DNA of 49,751 nt, from contig NZ_WUEY01000031.1 of the NCBI RefSeq assembly GCF_010668395.1, forward strand, positions 1 to 49,751. Direction: 5' to 3'. The position numbers and the translations under genes were made by a program. The stretch's first letter is position 1; each line of letters starts with the position of its first letter. Shown here one piece after another: positions 36,072 through 45,251 of this stretch. The notes beneath the pieces were generated by a model. It did no database searches. It was not told the origin of the DNA and saw only the letters and a list, made by a program, of their open reading frames with translations. This DNA comes from Martinezella lusitana (lineage in GTDB: Bacteria > Pseudomonadota > Alphaproteobacteria > Rhizobiales > Rhizobiaceae).

Positions 36072-37571
36072 ATGATATTACGCAAATTTCTTGTTTTAAC
36101 AGCCGCTGTCGGAATGGTCTTGCTTCCCGCCACCATGACGCAGGCGGCGGAAAAACCGCAGATCGTGGTCGATCTCGTCAACGAACCCTCGACACTCGAT
36201 CCGCAATTGCAATGGAATCCGGACAGCTACTTCGTCTATCGCAATATTTTCGACAATCTGGTCACGCGTGACAACAACGGCAAGATCGTTCCGGAAATCG
36301 CCACATCGTGGAATAGCCTGTCGGACACGAAGATTGCCTTCACGCTCCGCAGCGATGTCAACTTTCACGACGGCACGCCGCTGACTGCGGAAGATGTCGC
36401 CTTCAGCGTCAACAGGATTATCGACCCGAAGCTGGAAAGCCCTCAGCTCAGCCAATTCGACAAGATCGCCAAGGCTGAGGTTTCCGGCGATCACGAAGTC
36501 ACGCTGACACTGAAGACTGCCTATCCGGCGCTGCTCGCGCAGTTGACCAAGCTTTCCATCGTTCCGGAACATGTAGTGCAGGCGGTCGGCAACCAGGCGT
36601 TCAATCTGGCACCCGTTGGCAGCGGCCCTTATAAATTCGTCAAATGGGATCGCGGCGTGTCCGTGACGCTTGCCCGCAACGATCACTATTGGGGAAACAA
36701 GGGCCCGTTCGAGCAGGCCGTGTTCCGCGCCGTCCCTGATGCATCGACCCGATTGGCGGACCTGCAGGCCGGCGTCGCCGATTTCGCGCGCGCCCTGACC
36801 TCGGACCAGGCTGCGCAGTTGCAGGACTCGCAAAGTGTCAAGGCGCTGCCGGTGCTGACCGAAAGAATGGCCTTCATCCGCGGCAACCCCAACAAACCGC
36901 CCTTCGATAATCTAAAGCTCCGGCAGGCGCTCGCCTATGCCATCGACAAGGACGGGATCACGCAAGGTATTCTCGGCGGCTTCGACAAGCCAGTCGCCCA
37001 GATGATGACGCCCGCGCATTTCGGCTGGAGCGACAAGATCACCGGACTGCCCTACGACCCCGACAAGGCGAAGGCCTTGATCGCCAGCGCCGGCAAACCG
37101 CCGAAGTTCCAGCTCACCATCGGCGCCTTCTTTGACCAGCGCGTTGCCGAAGCCGTTCTCCAGGAACTGCAGGATGTCGGTTTCGATGTCGAAATCACTC
37201 AGGTCGATACCCCGACCTTCCTTCAACTGATCCAGAAGGGACCGAACGACGCTCCGGCTTTGGCGATCAGCACCAATTCCTGCGCCTGCCAGGATGCAGA
37301 CGGCGTTCTGAACTACCTTTTCCACTCGGGCAGCACTTGGTCGATCACCACCAGCCCCGATCTCGATGCACTGCTGGATGAAGCAGGCTCTTCGTCCGAT
37401 GAGAGCAAGCGGCTGTTGGATTACCAAAAGATCAGCCAGTTCATTGCCGATGAGATCCCGGCCGTGCCGCTCTATCAGATGGATGCTATCTACGGCGCGT
37501 CGAAAGCACTGAACTTCCAGCCGACCCCCAATGAAAGCTTCTTCCTGAACCGGATGAGCTGGACCAACTGA
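36072..37571 (+). CDS. Peptide/opine-type ABC solute-binding protein (family 5), operon copy
   Basis: A 499-residue periplasmic binding protein that ends the operon. The signal peptide starts MILRKFLVLTAAVGMVLLPA, with cleavage near TQAAEKP. Family-5 landmarks are EPSTLDPQLQWNPDSYFVYRN, SGPYKFVKW and NPNKPPFDNLKLRQALAYAIDK. It is very similar along its whole length to the product of 25574-27073, including SCACQDADG. AGGAG at 36061-36065 is better spaced for ATG 36072 than for 36069. The peculiar double binding-protein set suggests two related ligands for one importer. Confidence 0.9.
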   Translation: MILRKFLVLTAAVGMVLLPATMTQAAEKPQIVVDLVNEPSTLDPQLQWNPDSYFVYRNIFDNLVTRDNNGKIVPEIATSWNSLSDTKIAFTLRSDVNFHDGTPLTAEDVAFSVNRIIDPKLESPQLSQFDKIAKAEVSGDHEVTLTLKTAYPALLAQLTKLSIVPEHVVQAVGNQAFNLAPVGSGPYKFVKWDRGVSVTLARNDHYWGNKGPFEQAVFRAVPDASTRLADLQAGVADFARALTSDQAAQLQDSQSVKALPVLTERMAFIRGNPNKPPFDNLKLRQALAYAIDKDGITQGILGGFDKPVAQMMTPAHFGWSDKITGLPYDPDKAKALIASAGKPPKFQLTIGAFFDQRVAEAVLQELQDVGFDVEITQVDTPTFLQLIQKGPNDAPALAISTNSCACQDADGVLNYLFHSGSTWSITTSPDLDALLDEAGSSSDESKRLLDYQKISQFIADEIPAVPLYQMDAIYGASKALNFQPTPNESFFLNRMSWTN

Positions 37572-37610
37572 GACTGAAACGAGCGACGTCTGACCCTCTG
37601 GATGGCCAGG

Positions 37611-37627
37611 GGTGATGTCACGTTGTT
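37611..37627 (+). repeat. Left terminal inverted repeat of the IS6 element
   Basis: GGTGATGTCACGTTGTT. It matches the reverse complement of the right end except at positions 4 and 17. Confidence 0.75.
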
Positions 37628-37660
37628 AGTGGCTTAACGGTTGATGGCTAAGCCGGCGCG

Positions 37661-38364
37661 ATGAACCCGTCGATCGTCAGCTACAAGAACCATCGCTTTC
37701 CAGCGCCGATCATTGCCCATGCCGTGTGGCTTTATTACCGGTTCCTCTGAGCCTGCGACTGGTGGAGGAAATGCTTCTGGAGCGCGGCATCATCGTTTCC
37801 TACGAAACGATCCGGCGATGGAGTCCGAAGTTCGGCGCGGCCTATTCCATGAAACTGCGCAGAAAGAAGCCGTCGCGAAAGGACATCTGGCATCTGGACG
37901 AAGTGGTGATTTCCATCGGTGGCCGGAAGCATTGGCTTTGGCGCGCCGTAGACCAGGAAGGCTATGTTCTCGACGAGATCGTCCAGATCCGCCGTGATAC
38001 AAAGGCAGCCAAGCGGTTGTTAATCAGGTTATTGAAGAAGCAGGGCCCGTCGCCAAAGCGCATCGTTACCGACAAGCTGCGCTCATATGGAGCGGCAAAG
38101 CGAGAGGTCATGCCTACCTTCGAACACCGATCGCATAAAGGCCTGAACAATCGTGCAGAGAATTCACACCTGCCGCTGCGAAAGCGAGAACGGATGATGC
38201 AAGGCTTCCGATCCGCCGGCGGGTTGCAACGGTTCATCTCGGTCTTTTCTGCGATCAGAAATCACTTCGTCCCGTCCCGCCAGAAGCACAACGCCCTTGC
38301 CACCCACATTCATCGTATCCGCGCAATGCCGCATTGGAAGGCCGTAACCGGCGCGGCAGCCTGA
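37661..38364 (+). pseudogene. IS6-family transposase, single-base frameshift
   Basis: From ATG 37661 the frame reads MNPSIVSYKNHRFPAPIIAH and continues to WLYYRF, the IS6 N-terminus, then stops at TGA 37748-37750. The rest of the transposase continues in the next frame (PLSLRLVEEMLLERGI onward) to 38364. Restoring one C in TTCCTCTG (about 37742-37748) rejoins them. The DDE residues are intact downstream: HLDEVVI, VTDKLRSYG and NRAENSHLPLRKRER. The downstream frame alone lacks the N-terminal DNA-binding part. Confidence 0.8.
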
Positions 38365-38398
38365 CTTCAACGGCAAGCCCTTCGCCCAGCGTCAGGCA

Positions 38399-38415
38399 TA
38401 CAACGTGACATTACC
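38399..38415 (-). repeat. Right terminal inverted repeat of the IS6 element
   Basis: On the minus strand it reads GGTAATGTCACGTTGTA, 15 of 17 identical to the left end. It abuts the truncated monooxygenase gene. Confidence 0.75.
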
Positions 38416-39249
38416 GTTCGTCGATATCGCCGCGCAGCTTTGGGAAGCCTGGCAGCCGGACGCTGTGGTGCATGACAAAGACCACCACACATGCCGACTA
38501 TACGAAGGTCCGCAGCTTCGACTATCACGGCAAGTATTTCCGATCGCGCGGACCGCTCAATGTCTCGCGCTCACCGCAGGGACGCCCGGTCTTTTGCCAA
38601 GCCGGTAACTCGCCACCCGGGCGAGCTTTCGGCGCGCGCCATGCCGATACGCTGATCGCCGCCATGGCAGGCGACGACCCGATTGCAGCGGCCAAGGAAT
38701 TCCGTGACGACATTCGCCGCCGCATGATTGAGAACGGTCGCAATCCCGATGATTGCAAGGTCCTGTTCCCCATTCTGCCCGTTCTTGCCGACACCTAGGA
38801 AGACGCAGAACAGATCGCCGCGCTGGTTCCCGAGATCGATCAAAACGCAATCGACCGCGTCCTCGCCGGGCTGTCGGCAGATAACAACGTCGATTTTTCG
38901 CAATTCGATCTCGACAAGCCGTTGCCGGAGATCGACACGGATGGGCATCGAGGAACGCTCGCCGCCTTTTCGAAGCAAGGCAAGACCCTCCGCCAGATGG
39001 TGGAATCCCGACTTGGACGCTCCACCCGCACCATGCAGTTTGTCGGCACGTCGGCCTCGGTCGCGGAACGCATGGGCGAAGCCATCGACGCCATTGGCGG
39101 TGACGGCTTCCTGATCCATGCCTTTCCGCTGACGCGACGATATGTTGCCCGAGATCACAGACGGGCTCGTGCCGGAATTGCAGAAGCGCGGCCTCGTGCG
39201 CAAGACCTGTGAGCACGAGAATTTTCGCGACAATCTTCTGAGTTTCTAA
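38416..39249 (+). pseudogene. Flavin-dependent monooxygenase remnant (NtaA/SnaA/DszA type)
   Basis: The central and C-terminal part of a luciferase-like FMNH2-dependent monooxygenase is readable across several frames: IAAQLWEAWQPDAVVHDKD, then KYFRSRGPLNVSRSPQGRPV, QMVESRLGRSTRTMQFVGT and the end EITDGLVPELQKRGLVRKT to TAA at 39247. The 5' part is missing at the IS6 end. Lesions are a frame change near 38470-38495, an in-frame TAG at 38796-38798 and an extra C near 39148-39150. Such enzymes oxidise chelators or organosulphur compounds. The gene is dead; IS6 insertion or a deletion next to it probably removed the start. Confidence 0.8.
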
Positions 39250-39316
39250 CGAAAGGGTTTATGGATCTCCCCTCTAGCTTAGCAAGATTAATCAGCGCGG
39301 AGAGCATAATTGTTCG

Positions 39317-40078
39317 TCACCAACTGGCGTCGCCGCCGTTTGGCGAGATCGATTGTCCCACCATAAAGCTCGCGTCATTCGAAGCAAGATAAACATAGGC
39401 GGGTGCGATTTCCTCTGGCTGCGCTATACGCCTGATCGGCAGCTGTGCCTCTTTCCACCTGCGCCAATCGGCATCGCTTTGTCGCCATGTCGCAGTATCA
39501 GTCGGTCCCGGACACACGCAATTGATTAGGACGCCACGAGCAGCGACCTCCTGAGCAACCGCTGTCGTCAGCGCGACCACTCCTGCCTTGGCGGCGCTAT
39601 AGACCGCTGCACCAGCGGCCGGCTTGTGTGCCAGTTGGGAAGCCGTATTGATGATGCGGCCATAACCCTGTTTCAGCATCGGTTTGAGAGCGTAGTGCAT
39701 CCCCAACGCAATGCCACGCAAATTGACATCCATCAACCGTTGCCAATCAGCCCAGTTTTGGTCTGCGAAATCTCCGGGGGATTCGCCTATACCGGCATTG
39801 TTGACCAGCACATCAATGCTGCCATATCGGGCGATCGTTGCCTCGACTGCGGAAACGACATCTGACTCGACCGTTACGTCGCATTCTACACAGATTGCGT
39901 CGCCGCCGCCGGCGCGTATTTCTGTAGCGATTTCTTCGCTTTCTGTCGCATGTGTGTGATCGGCGATGACAAGCCTTGCCCCTTCTCGTGCAAACGCGAG
40001 CACGACGGCACGACCGATCCCTATCGCGCCACCAATAACCAGGGCATTGCGCTCCGCCAACCGTTTCATCCTTGCCAT
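39317..40078 (-). CDS. Short-chain dehydrogenase/reductase (last gene of ureide-like operon)
   Basis: A classical SDR of about 253 residues. The cofactor motif VIGGAIGIGRAVVLAF has Gly where Thr is usual. NNAG (VLVNNAGIGES), NTASQL and YSAAK are present. The C-terminus DASFMVGQSISPNGG is a typical SDR end. Start is uncertain: ATG 40078 (MARMKRL) is chosen, while GTG 40090 or ATG 40069 are possible. It follows the RidA-like gene on the same strand and probably completes the operon. The substrate is unknown; a hydroxy or keto intermediate of the pathway is likely. Confidence 0.82.
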   Translation of the reverse strand: MARMKRLAERNALVIGGAIGIGRAVVLAFAREGARLVIADHTHATESEEIATEIRAGGGDAICVECDVTVESDVVSAVEATIARYGSIDVLVNNAGIGESPGDFADQNWADWQRLMDVNLRGIALGMHYALKPMLKQGYGRIINTASQLAHKPAAGAAVYSAAKAGVVALTTAVAQEVAARGVLINCVCPGPTDTATWRQSDADWRRWKEAQLPIRRIAQPEEIAPAYVYLASNDASFMVGQSISPNGGDASW

Positions 40079-40135
40079 TCTGCCGTGCACAATATTGTAG
40101 AAATCAAAATTAGTCCCTTACACGCATGATATTGA

Positions 40136-40486
40136 TCAGGCTGCGGCTGCCGCAACCATAACCTCAACCGTATATTGCGGTGCCGCCAGCTTTGCCTCAA
40201 CGCATGCTCTGGCAGGCGCTTGGCCCGGCAATAGCCAGCCATCCCAAACGCCATTCATCTCGTCGAATGTACCAATGTCGGTGAGCCAGATGGTCGCCGT
40301 CAGGATCTTGCTCTTATCTGTATTCGCCTCCCTCAGCAGCGCATCGATACGTCCAAGAATATCGCTTGTCTGCTCTGCCACCGAACCGCCGGGTGCGCCG
40401 CTGGCGACCTGACCGGCGACATAGACAACACCGCCATACTGAACAATCTGGCTCATTCGCTGGTTGGTGTGATTGCGTTCGATCAA
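40136..40486 (-). CDS. RidA/YjgF family protein
   Basis: A 116-residue member of the RidA superfamily, with the conserved arginine in APARACVEAKL and the N-terminal VVYVAGQVA strand. Family members deaminate reactive enamines/imines; RutC-type relatives serve pyrimidine breakdown. Here it follows an importer permease and precedes an SDR, consistent with handling an unstable imine or aminoacrylate-like intermediate. The best start is TTG 40486, 9 bases after GGAG, giving MIERNHTNQR. A longer TTG-started frame from 40513 lacks a ribosome-binding site. Confidence 0.83.
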   Translation of the reverse strand: MIERNHTNQRMSQIVQYGGVVYVAGQVASGAPGGSVAEQTSDILGRIDALLREANTDKSKILTATIWLTDIGTFDEMNGVWDGWLLPGQAPARACVEAKLAAPQYTVEVMVAAAAA

Positions 40487-40523
40487 TATGATTTTCTCCT
40501 GCCTTTTGATCAATAGGGTTCAA

Positions 40524-41537
40524 CTAGGTGAGGGATTCTTCACGCCCGCGCACGAGCTGCGACAACGCGACAGCGACGACCAATGCCCCACCGTAAAACA
40601 GGTCTTGAACGAAGGTGTCGATCCCAAGGATAGACAAGCCGGTAATGCCCGTCACCAGCAGATAAACCGCAATCATCGACCCCAACGGATTGAATCGTCC
40701 GGGCGAAATGGCCGTGGCGCCGAGATAGGCAGCCGCAAAGGCGGGCAACATCAGCTGCGTCCCGGAATTGGGATCTGCCGAACCCGAAGTCCCGGCATAC
40801 AACACGCCGGCGATAGCGGCGACCCCGCCCGATGCCAGGAAGCAGACCAAGCGCACACGCGTTACGGGGATTCCAGAAAGCCGAGCCACCTCGCGCCCCC
40901 GCCCTACAAAAAGCGCCTTTCGACCGAGCGAAGTAAACTGGAAGACGTAGACAAGGATCAACGCCAGCGCGAGCGCATAGTAAAAGGCGAGCGGGATGCC
41001 TAAAACGCGGATGAGGATGACAGCATTGACCAGACTCCAATCTATGCCGCCGATCGTGCGCGAGTCACTGATCCACAGCGTCAGGCCGTGAAGAAAAGTC
41101 CCCGTTCCAAGTGTGACTATCAGGGAGTGGATGCGAAAATAAAGAGTAAAGAAGGCGTTCAACAGGCCGGTTAGCAGGCCGACGATGAGAGCTGCAATGA
41201 TAGCAGCGCCGATCGGCCAGCCGTGATCGACGTTCAAGACCGCAATGACCATGGACGATAGCGTCAGGATCTGTGCTATAGAAAGATCGATGTCGCCAGC
41301 AGTTAAGGGGATAATCAGCCCAAGCGTCAAAATCACCAGCACCGCTTGGGACCCGAAGATAGTCGAGAAGTTTGGCCAGGTCAGGAACGAATCCGGTGAG
41401 ATCGCGCCGAAGATAGCGATAATCAGCAGCCAGGCGATCAGCAGTGCCAGACGCTCAAGTTCGACGAGGAAGCGGTGACGTCCGCGCTTTGCGGCTTTGA
41501 TGTCTGCCGATGGACCGGCGATGATGGCTTTGCTCAT
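40524..41537 (-). CDS. Sugar/nucleoside-type ABC importer permease (RbsC-like)
   Basis: A 337-residue BPD_transp_2 permease. LIIPLTAGDIDLSIAQILTLS corresponds to the family GGIDLSVG motif, with hydrophobic segments throughout and PAFAAAYLGATAISPGRFNPLG toward the end. ATG 41537 overlaps the stop of the ATPase gene. The importer class (CUT2) covers pentoses, autoinducer-2, nucleoside-like and erythritol-like ligands, so the substrate could be a ribosylated or small polar compound. Confidence 0.9.
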   Translation of the reverse strand: MSKAIIAGPSADIKAAKRGRHRFLVELERLALLIAWLLIIAIFGAISPDSFLTWPNFSTIFGSQAVLVILTLGLIIPLTAGDIDLSIAQILTLSSMVIAVLNVDHGWPIGAAIIAALIVGLLTGLLNAFFTLYFRIHSLIVTLGTGTFLHGLTLWISDSRTIGGIDWSLVNAVILIRVLGIPLAFYYALALALILVYVFQFTSLGRKALFVGRGREVARLSGIPVTRVRLVCFLASGGVAAIAGVLYAGTSGSADPNSGTQLMLPAFAAAYLGATAISPGRFNPLGSMIAVYLLVTGITGLSILGIDTFVQDLFYGGALVVAVALSQLVRGREESLT

Positions 41538-43114
41538 TGAGAATACTCTTCCAGGGTGGCTGGTGGGGTAGCGAGCGTACCCGCAACGCTGTCGAGACAA
41601 TATTGGGTGATCGTTACCTTATTCACGTCCGCACCGGTCAGACTGGCGACGACCCGCCCGCGGCTGAAAACGAGCACACGATCACAAATCATTTCTAGTT
41701 GCTCGTGATCGGAGCTGGCACAGATGACCGCTGCCCCGCGCTCGGCCGCGTTTCGGATGAAGCCATAGACCTGATGTCGGGCACCGACGTCGACACCCTG
41801 CGTCGGCTCGTCGAGCAGGATAACGTCCGGCTCGGTCTGCAGCCACTTGGCAAGCACCACCTTCTGCTGGTTTCCCCCCGACAATTCTCTGATCGGCCGG
41901 CTTGAATCACGAAGTCGGATATCGAAATCCTCGACAAGTTGATTGACGTGATGCGCCACTTTGGCAGCCTGAACAAAAAAGCGAGGCAGCGAGCGGCCGA
42001 AGGCCGGCAACGCAATGTTTTCGGCAACCGTCAAACTCTCGGCGATACCAGCCCCCTGCCGATCAGCGGGAACGAGAACCATACGACGCCTGATTGCCTC
42101 GGCCGGCGTCATGCCGGTCAATGTCGCGATTTTATCCGCGAGAATGATCCTGCCTCCGGCTGCGGCTTTCGCGCCGTAAATGCAATAGGGAACAAGATCG
42201 TAGCCCGAGCCCACAAGACCGGTAAGACCCACCACTTCGCCTGATCCTATCTCCAGATCGAATGGCGCCAGACCATCACAAGTGAGCTCCGAAATGGTCA
42301 TGATCTTGGAGCGTTGCAGCTTGCCAGGCGTGGGACGTTCGGAGTCGAGATGACGCCCGACAATCGCTGCGATGAAATCCGCTTTGGTGGATTGCACCGT
42401 GGTCAGGCTGGCGGCAATTGAGCCATTGCGAAGCACAGTTGCTTGGTCTGTCAGTTCCTTCACCTCGTCGACATCGTGCGAAACGAAGATGACGCTAGTC
42501 CCCCGCCCGGCTAGGTTTCGCACTAGCTCGAACAGCCGCTCGACATCCACGCGCGGAAGGAACGGCGTCGGTTCGTCGAGAATGAGAAGGCCACCACGAT
42601 CACCCGTGGTTTCGCTAATTTCAGTGAAGGCGCGGATGATAGCGAGCAACGCACGTTCCACTGGTGTTAAAGCGGATACGGGTAGGCGCGGATCAATTGC
42701 CAGCCCGAAATTGCTAAGCGTTGCCCTGGCTTCGCGATGGGCCTTACCCCAGTGTATCATCGGATTTGATTGCCGAACGAGGCGCCGCGCGAGGAGATTT
42801 TCGGTTACCGAGAGTGACGATACAAGTCCAAGGGCCTGATGTACCACGGCGATGCCATAGCGGTTGAACTCACCGGGAGGCAGCGGCAATGGCAATTCCC
42901 GCCCTCCCAGCGTCACGCGCCCGTTATCCGGGGCATAAACGCCAGACAACATTTTGATCAACGTCGACTTTCCCGAGCCATTGTGACCCAGAAGTCCGTG
43001 GATCTCACCGAAATTCACGATGAGCGAAACGTCATCGACAACCCTGATGCCGTCGAAGGACTTTGTCAGTCCCTCGACGACGAGGTTAGCGCCGGAAGCG
43101 GCTGTCTGCGACAT
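41534..43114 (-). CDS. RbsA-type double ABC ATPase with divergent first signature
   Basis: About 526 residues. Domain 1 has Walker A GHNGSGKST and Walker B LLILDEPTPFLP, but the signature position reads SALTPVERALLAIIRAF instead of an LSGGQ-like motif. Domain 2 has degenerate Walker A GLVGSGYD, signature LSGGNQQKVVLAKWL and Walker B VILLDEPTQGVDVGA. This arrangement is a variant within CUT2 ATPases: one domain binds ATP well and the other supplies the good signature. The start is ATG 43114 (or GTG 43117), overlapping the binding-protein stop. Confidence 0.9.
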   Translation of the reverse strand: MSQTAASGANLVVEGLTKSFDGIRVVDDVSLIVNFGEIHGLLGHNGSGKSTLIKMLSGVYAPDNGRVTLGGRELPLPLPPGEFNRYGIAVVHQALGLVSSLSVTENLLARRLVRQSNPMIHWGKAHREARATLSNFGLAIDPRLPVSALTPVERALLAIIRAFTEISETTGDRGGLLILDEPTPFLPRVDVERLFELVRNLAGRGTSVIFVSHDVDEVKELTDQATVLRNGSIAASLTTVQSTKADFIAAIVGRHLDSERPTPGKLQRSKIMTISELTCDGLAPFDLEIGSGEVVGLTGLVGSGYDLVPYCIYGAKAAAGGRIILADKIATLTGMTPAEAIRRRMVLVPADRQGAGIAESLTVAENIALPAFGRSLPRFFVQAAKVAHHVNQLVEDFDIRLRDSSRPIRELSGGNQQKVVLAKWLQTEPDVILLDEPTQGVDVGARHQVYGFIRNAAERGAAVICASSDHEQLEMICDRVLVFSRGRVVASLTGADVNKVTITQYCLDSVAGTLATPPATLEEYSQ

Positions 43115-44205
43115 CACTGTAGTTCCCAGAGCTTGCGGTATCCGTCGAGATAAGCATCGCCATAACCGGTCGAGATCTTTGGCGGCGTGCCCGCAGATTT
43201 CGCATTCGACGCTTCGAAGATGTACAGTGGAACCTTCGGATCCTTAACAGGCGTCAGGCCGCAAAGGATGCGCATCTCCGCATCGACGATAGCGTGAGCC
43301 ACCCAGTCAATGCTCTCGCCGATGTCCATTTCGACCTTGCCCTGCTGAACAAGCTGCAAAACGTAGGGACTACCGTTAAAGGTAGCGATTTTAACCCGGT
43401 CGGCCGATTGGGTCAGATCAACGGCGGGCACCACGAATTGAGCCATGCCATCGTAGATAGGAAGGATGTAGTTGATCGAATGATCGGCGAGGAGGGCTGA
43501 CTGAACCGTCGATTGCATGCGTGTAGCCCAATCGGTCACAGGTACATTCAGATACTTGACCTTGCACTCCTTACACTGGCTCATCACATCTTTGATGCCG
43601 TTTTGTAACGAGTTGGCGGAAAATGAATCCTCGGCGACGATGGCAAGTACGTTTGCCTTGCCTTGCGTCTTGAAGACGGCCCATTGCGCCATCAGCCGAC
43701 CGGCTTCTGTATAATCGATCTGGACATTCTGGAATGGCGCAGGTGCGGGCGTATCGAAGCCTGAAGCATGCGCAGCAACAATCTTGACGCCCGCCTGATC
43801 GGCCTGTTTGGCCTGCGGCAGCAGGACACGTGGATCAGACATGAGCACGTCAACCAAGTTGTAGTGCTGTGTGATGGCCTGATTGATACCCTGAATCCAC
43901 TGCGATGGTTGGCCCTGCGTCCGGTAATGCTCATATCGAAAGCCGATTTGCTTGGCGATCTCCGTCATCTGGGTTGCCACCCCGCCAGTAAATTCCACTG
44001 CGCTGGAAAATGGCACGACCATCAGCTTCTTGTCTGTCATGCAGGCCTTGGCATTGAATGATGGGCCCGGCGGCACAAAGACCGGTAGCTTCTGATGTTC
44101 GATGATGCTGATTTCGATGCTCTTAAGGTCGGTGGCGGCGGCTGGCACAGCACCGATTGCAAAAAGTACGGTCAAACCGGCAAGGCCGGCAAGAATTCTG
44201 ATCAT
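43114..44205 (-). CDS. Periplasmic binding protein of the ureide-operon ABC importer
   Basis: A 363-residue Peripla_BP_4-like (RbsB family) binding protein. ATG 44205 follows CAGAGGG and opens the signal peptide MIRILAGLAGLTVLFAIGA, with cleavage near AAATDLK. The mature part contains NQAITQHYNLVDVLMSDP, ILPIYDGMAQFVVPA and KIATFNGSP. Four cysteines are present, two in CKECK (near residue 210), which is unusual for this family. The ligand cannot be named. The gene begins 140 bases after the epimerase stop, so an internal promoter is possible. Confidence 0.87.
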   Translation of the reverse strand: MIRILAGLAGLTVLFAIGAVPAAATDLKSIEISIIEHQKLPVFVPPGPSFNAKACMTDKKLMVVPFSSAVEFTGGVATQMTEIAKQIGFRYEHYRTQGQPSQWIQGINQAITQHYNLVDVLMSDPRVLLPQAKQADQAGVKIVAAHASGFDTPAPAPFQNVQIDYTEAGRLMAQWAVFKTQGKANVLAIVAEDSFSANSLQNGIKDVMSQCKECKVKYLNVPVTDWATRMQSTVQSALLADHSINYILPIYDGMAQFVVPAVDLTQSADRVKIATFNGSPYVLQLVQQGKVEMDIGESIDWVAHAIVDAEMRILCGLTPVKDPKVPLYIFEASNAKSAGTPPKISTGYGDAYLDGYRKLWELQ

Positions 44206-44345
44206 CAATTTACCCTCTGGTTGAGCCACTCTTGGAGCGGCCTTTCTTGTTTTTGTGATATTCAAGGATCATTTCGTTGTCCCTGCCAGATCAGGATCGT
44301 GACAATGGACAATTCAGGCAATCGAATTGATTTGAAGCATCCCCT

Positions 44346-45251
44346 TCATTTTTTCTGAAGTAACCAAGCCGCGTAAGATCGAATGCCGGCCGTCAGCTCG
44401 ATTGTGGGCAGCCAAGCGAGATCGCGTTGCACGGCTTTGAGATCATAGGGGCCTTGAGGATCGGAAAGCGGATCCTCATTTGCTTCGACATCGATATGCG
44501 GCCCCGGCACGGCCTCACGAACGAGCTTTGCGAGCTCACCCAGAGACACACCGCGGTCGGCAGCAATCGTATAGGCCGAGATGGAGAAGTCTGCGGCATC
44601 AAGGGCAGCAATAACAGCCGATGCCACATCGTCAACGTGGATGTAGTGATATCGCTGATGGCCGCCGACTGGCAGGTTCAGCACTCTACCTTCGGCTGCC
44701 GCCATGATCATTTCCCGTATGACGCAGGGTGTTCGGCGGCCCGGTCCATAGACGGCGGCAATCCGCAGGCTCGCTGCCGAAAGGCTATACTGGCTTGAAT
44801 ACGCCTCGACCAGCGCTTCCCCAGCGATCTTGGTTGCGGCATAGACCGAACTAGGATGGAGCGGCATATTCTCCGTCACATCCAAACAAGGGTCGGTCGG
44901 GCCATAAACACTGGCAGATGAGGCAAAAACAAAGCGTGGGATCTGACGCTTCCGTGCAAGGTCCAGTAGATTTTGCGTCGATCCAATATTGGTCCCTACT
45001 ACAAAGCCAGGATCCTCCCGATAAAGCGATGGCCCCGAGACGGCCCCGCAGTGGACGATAGCCGCCAGATCCCATTCCTTCGCGACCGTTTCCAGGTGCT
45101 TCATGTCGCAAAGATCGCATGCGAGCACATCGCGGTCCGCATCGGCTGTCAGGTCAATGCCGATGACTGGCCTGCCACGTCTGCGCAGAGCTGACATTAC
45201 GGCGCCACCCACCAAGCCGGCGGCACCTGCCACTAGGATGGCGGCGCTCAT
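44346..45251 (-). CDS. NAD-dependent epimerase/dehydratase (extended SDR)
   Basis: A 301-residue extended SDR. It has ILVAGAAGLVGGAVMSAL (GxxGxxG), the catalytic region FASSASVYGPTD and SSVYAATKIAGE with Tyr-x-x-x-Lys, plus HYIHVDDVASAVI typical of nucleotide-sugar epimerases and of uronate dehydrogenases. It starts at ATG 45251, overlapping the PuuE-like stop, so it belongs to the same operon. With no nucleotide-sugar genes nearby, a sugar- or uronate-like moiety of the imported compound may be the substrate (inference). Confidence 0.85.
   Translation of the reverse strand: MSAAILVAGAAGLVGGAVMSALRRRGRPVIGIDLTADADRDVLACDLCDMKHLETVAKEWDLAAIVHCGAVSGPSLYREDPGFVVGTNIGSTQNLLDLARKRQIPRFVFASSASVYGPTDPCLDVTENMPLHPSSVYAATKIAGEALVEAYSSQYSLSAASLRIAAVYGPGRRTPCVIREMIMAAAEGRVLNLPVGGHQRYHYIHVDDVASAVIAALDAADFSISAYTIAADRGVSLGELAKLVREAVPGPHIDVEANEDPLSDPQGPYDLKAVQRDLAWLPTIELTAGIRSYAAWLLQKK

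Larger units (their letters stand above)
37611..38415 (+). mobile_element. IS6-family insertion sequence, 805 bp, transposase frameshifted
   Basis: The element is bounded by 17-bp terminal inverted repeats matching at 15 of 17 positions (37611-37627 and 38399-38415). Its size suits the IS6 family (about 0.8 kb). Flanking 8-mers (TGGCCAGG left, GTTCGTCG right) differ, so there is no target duplication, as expected if a deletion or replicon fusion followed insertion. The transposase has lost one base, so the copy is probably immobile unless complemented. Confidence 0.8.
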
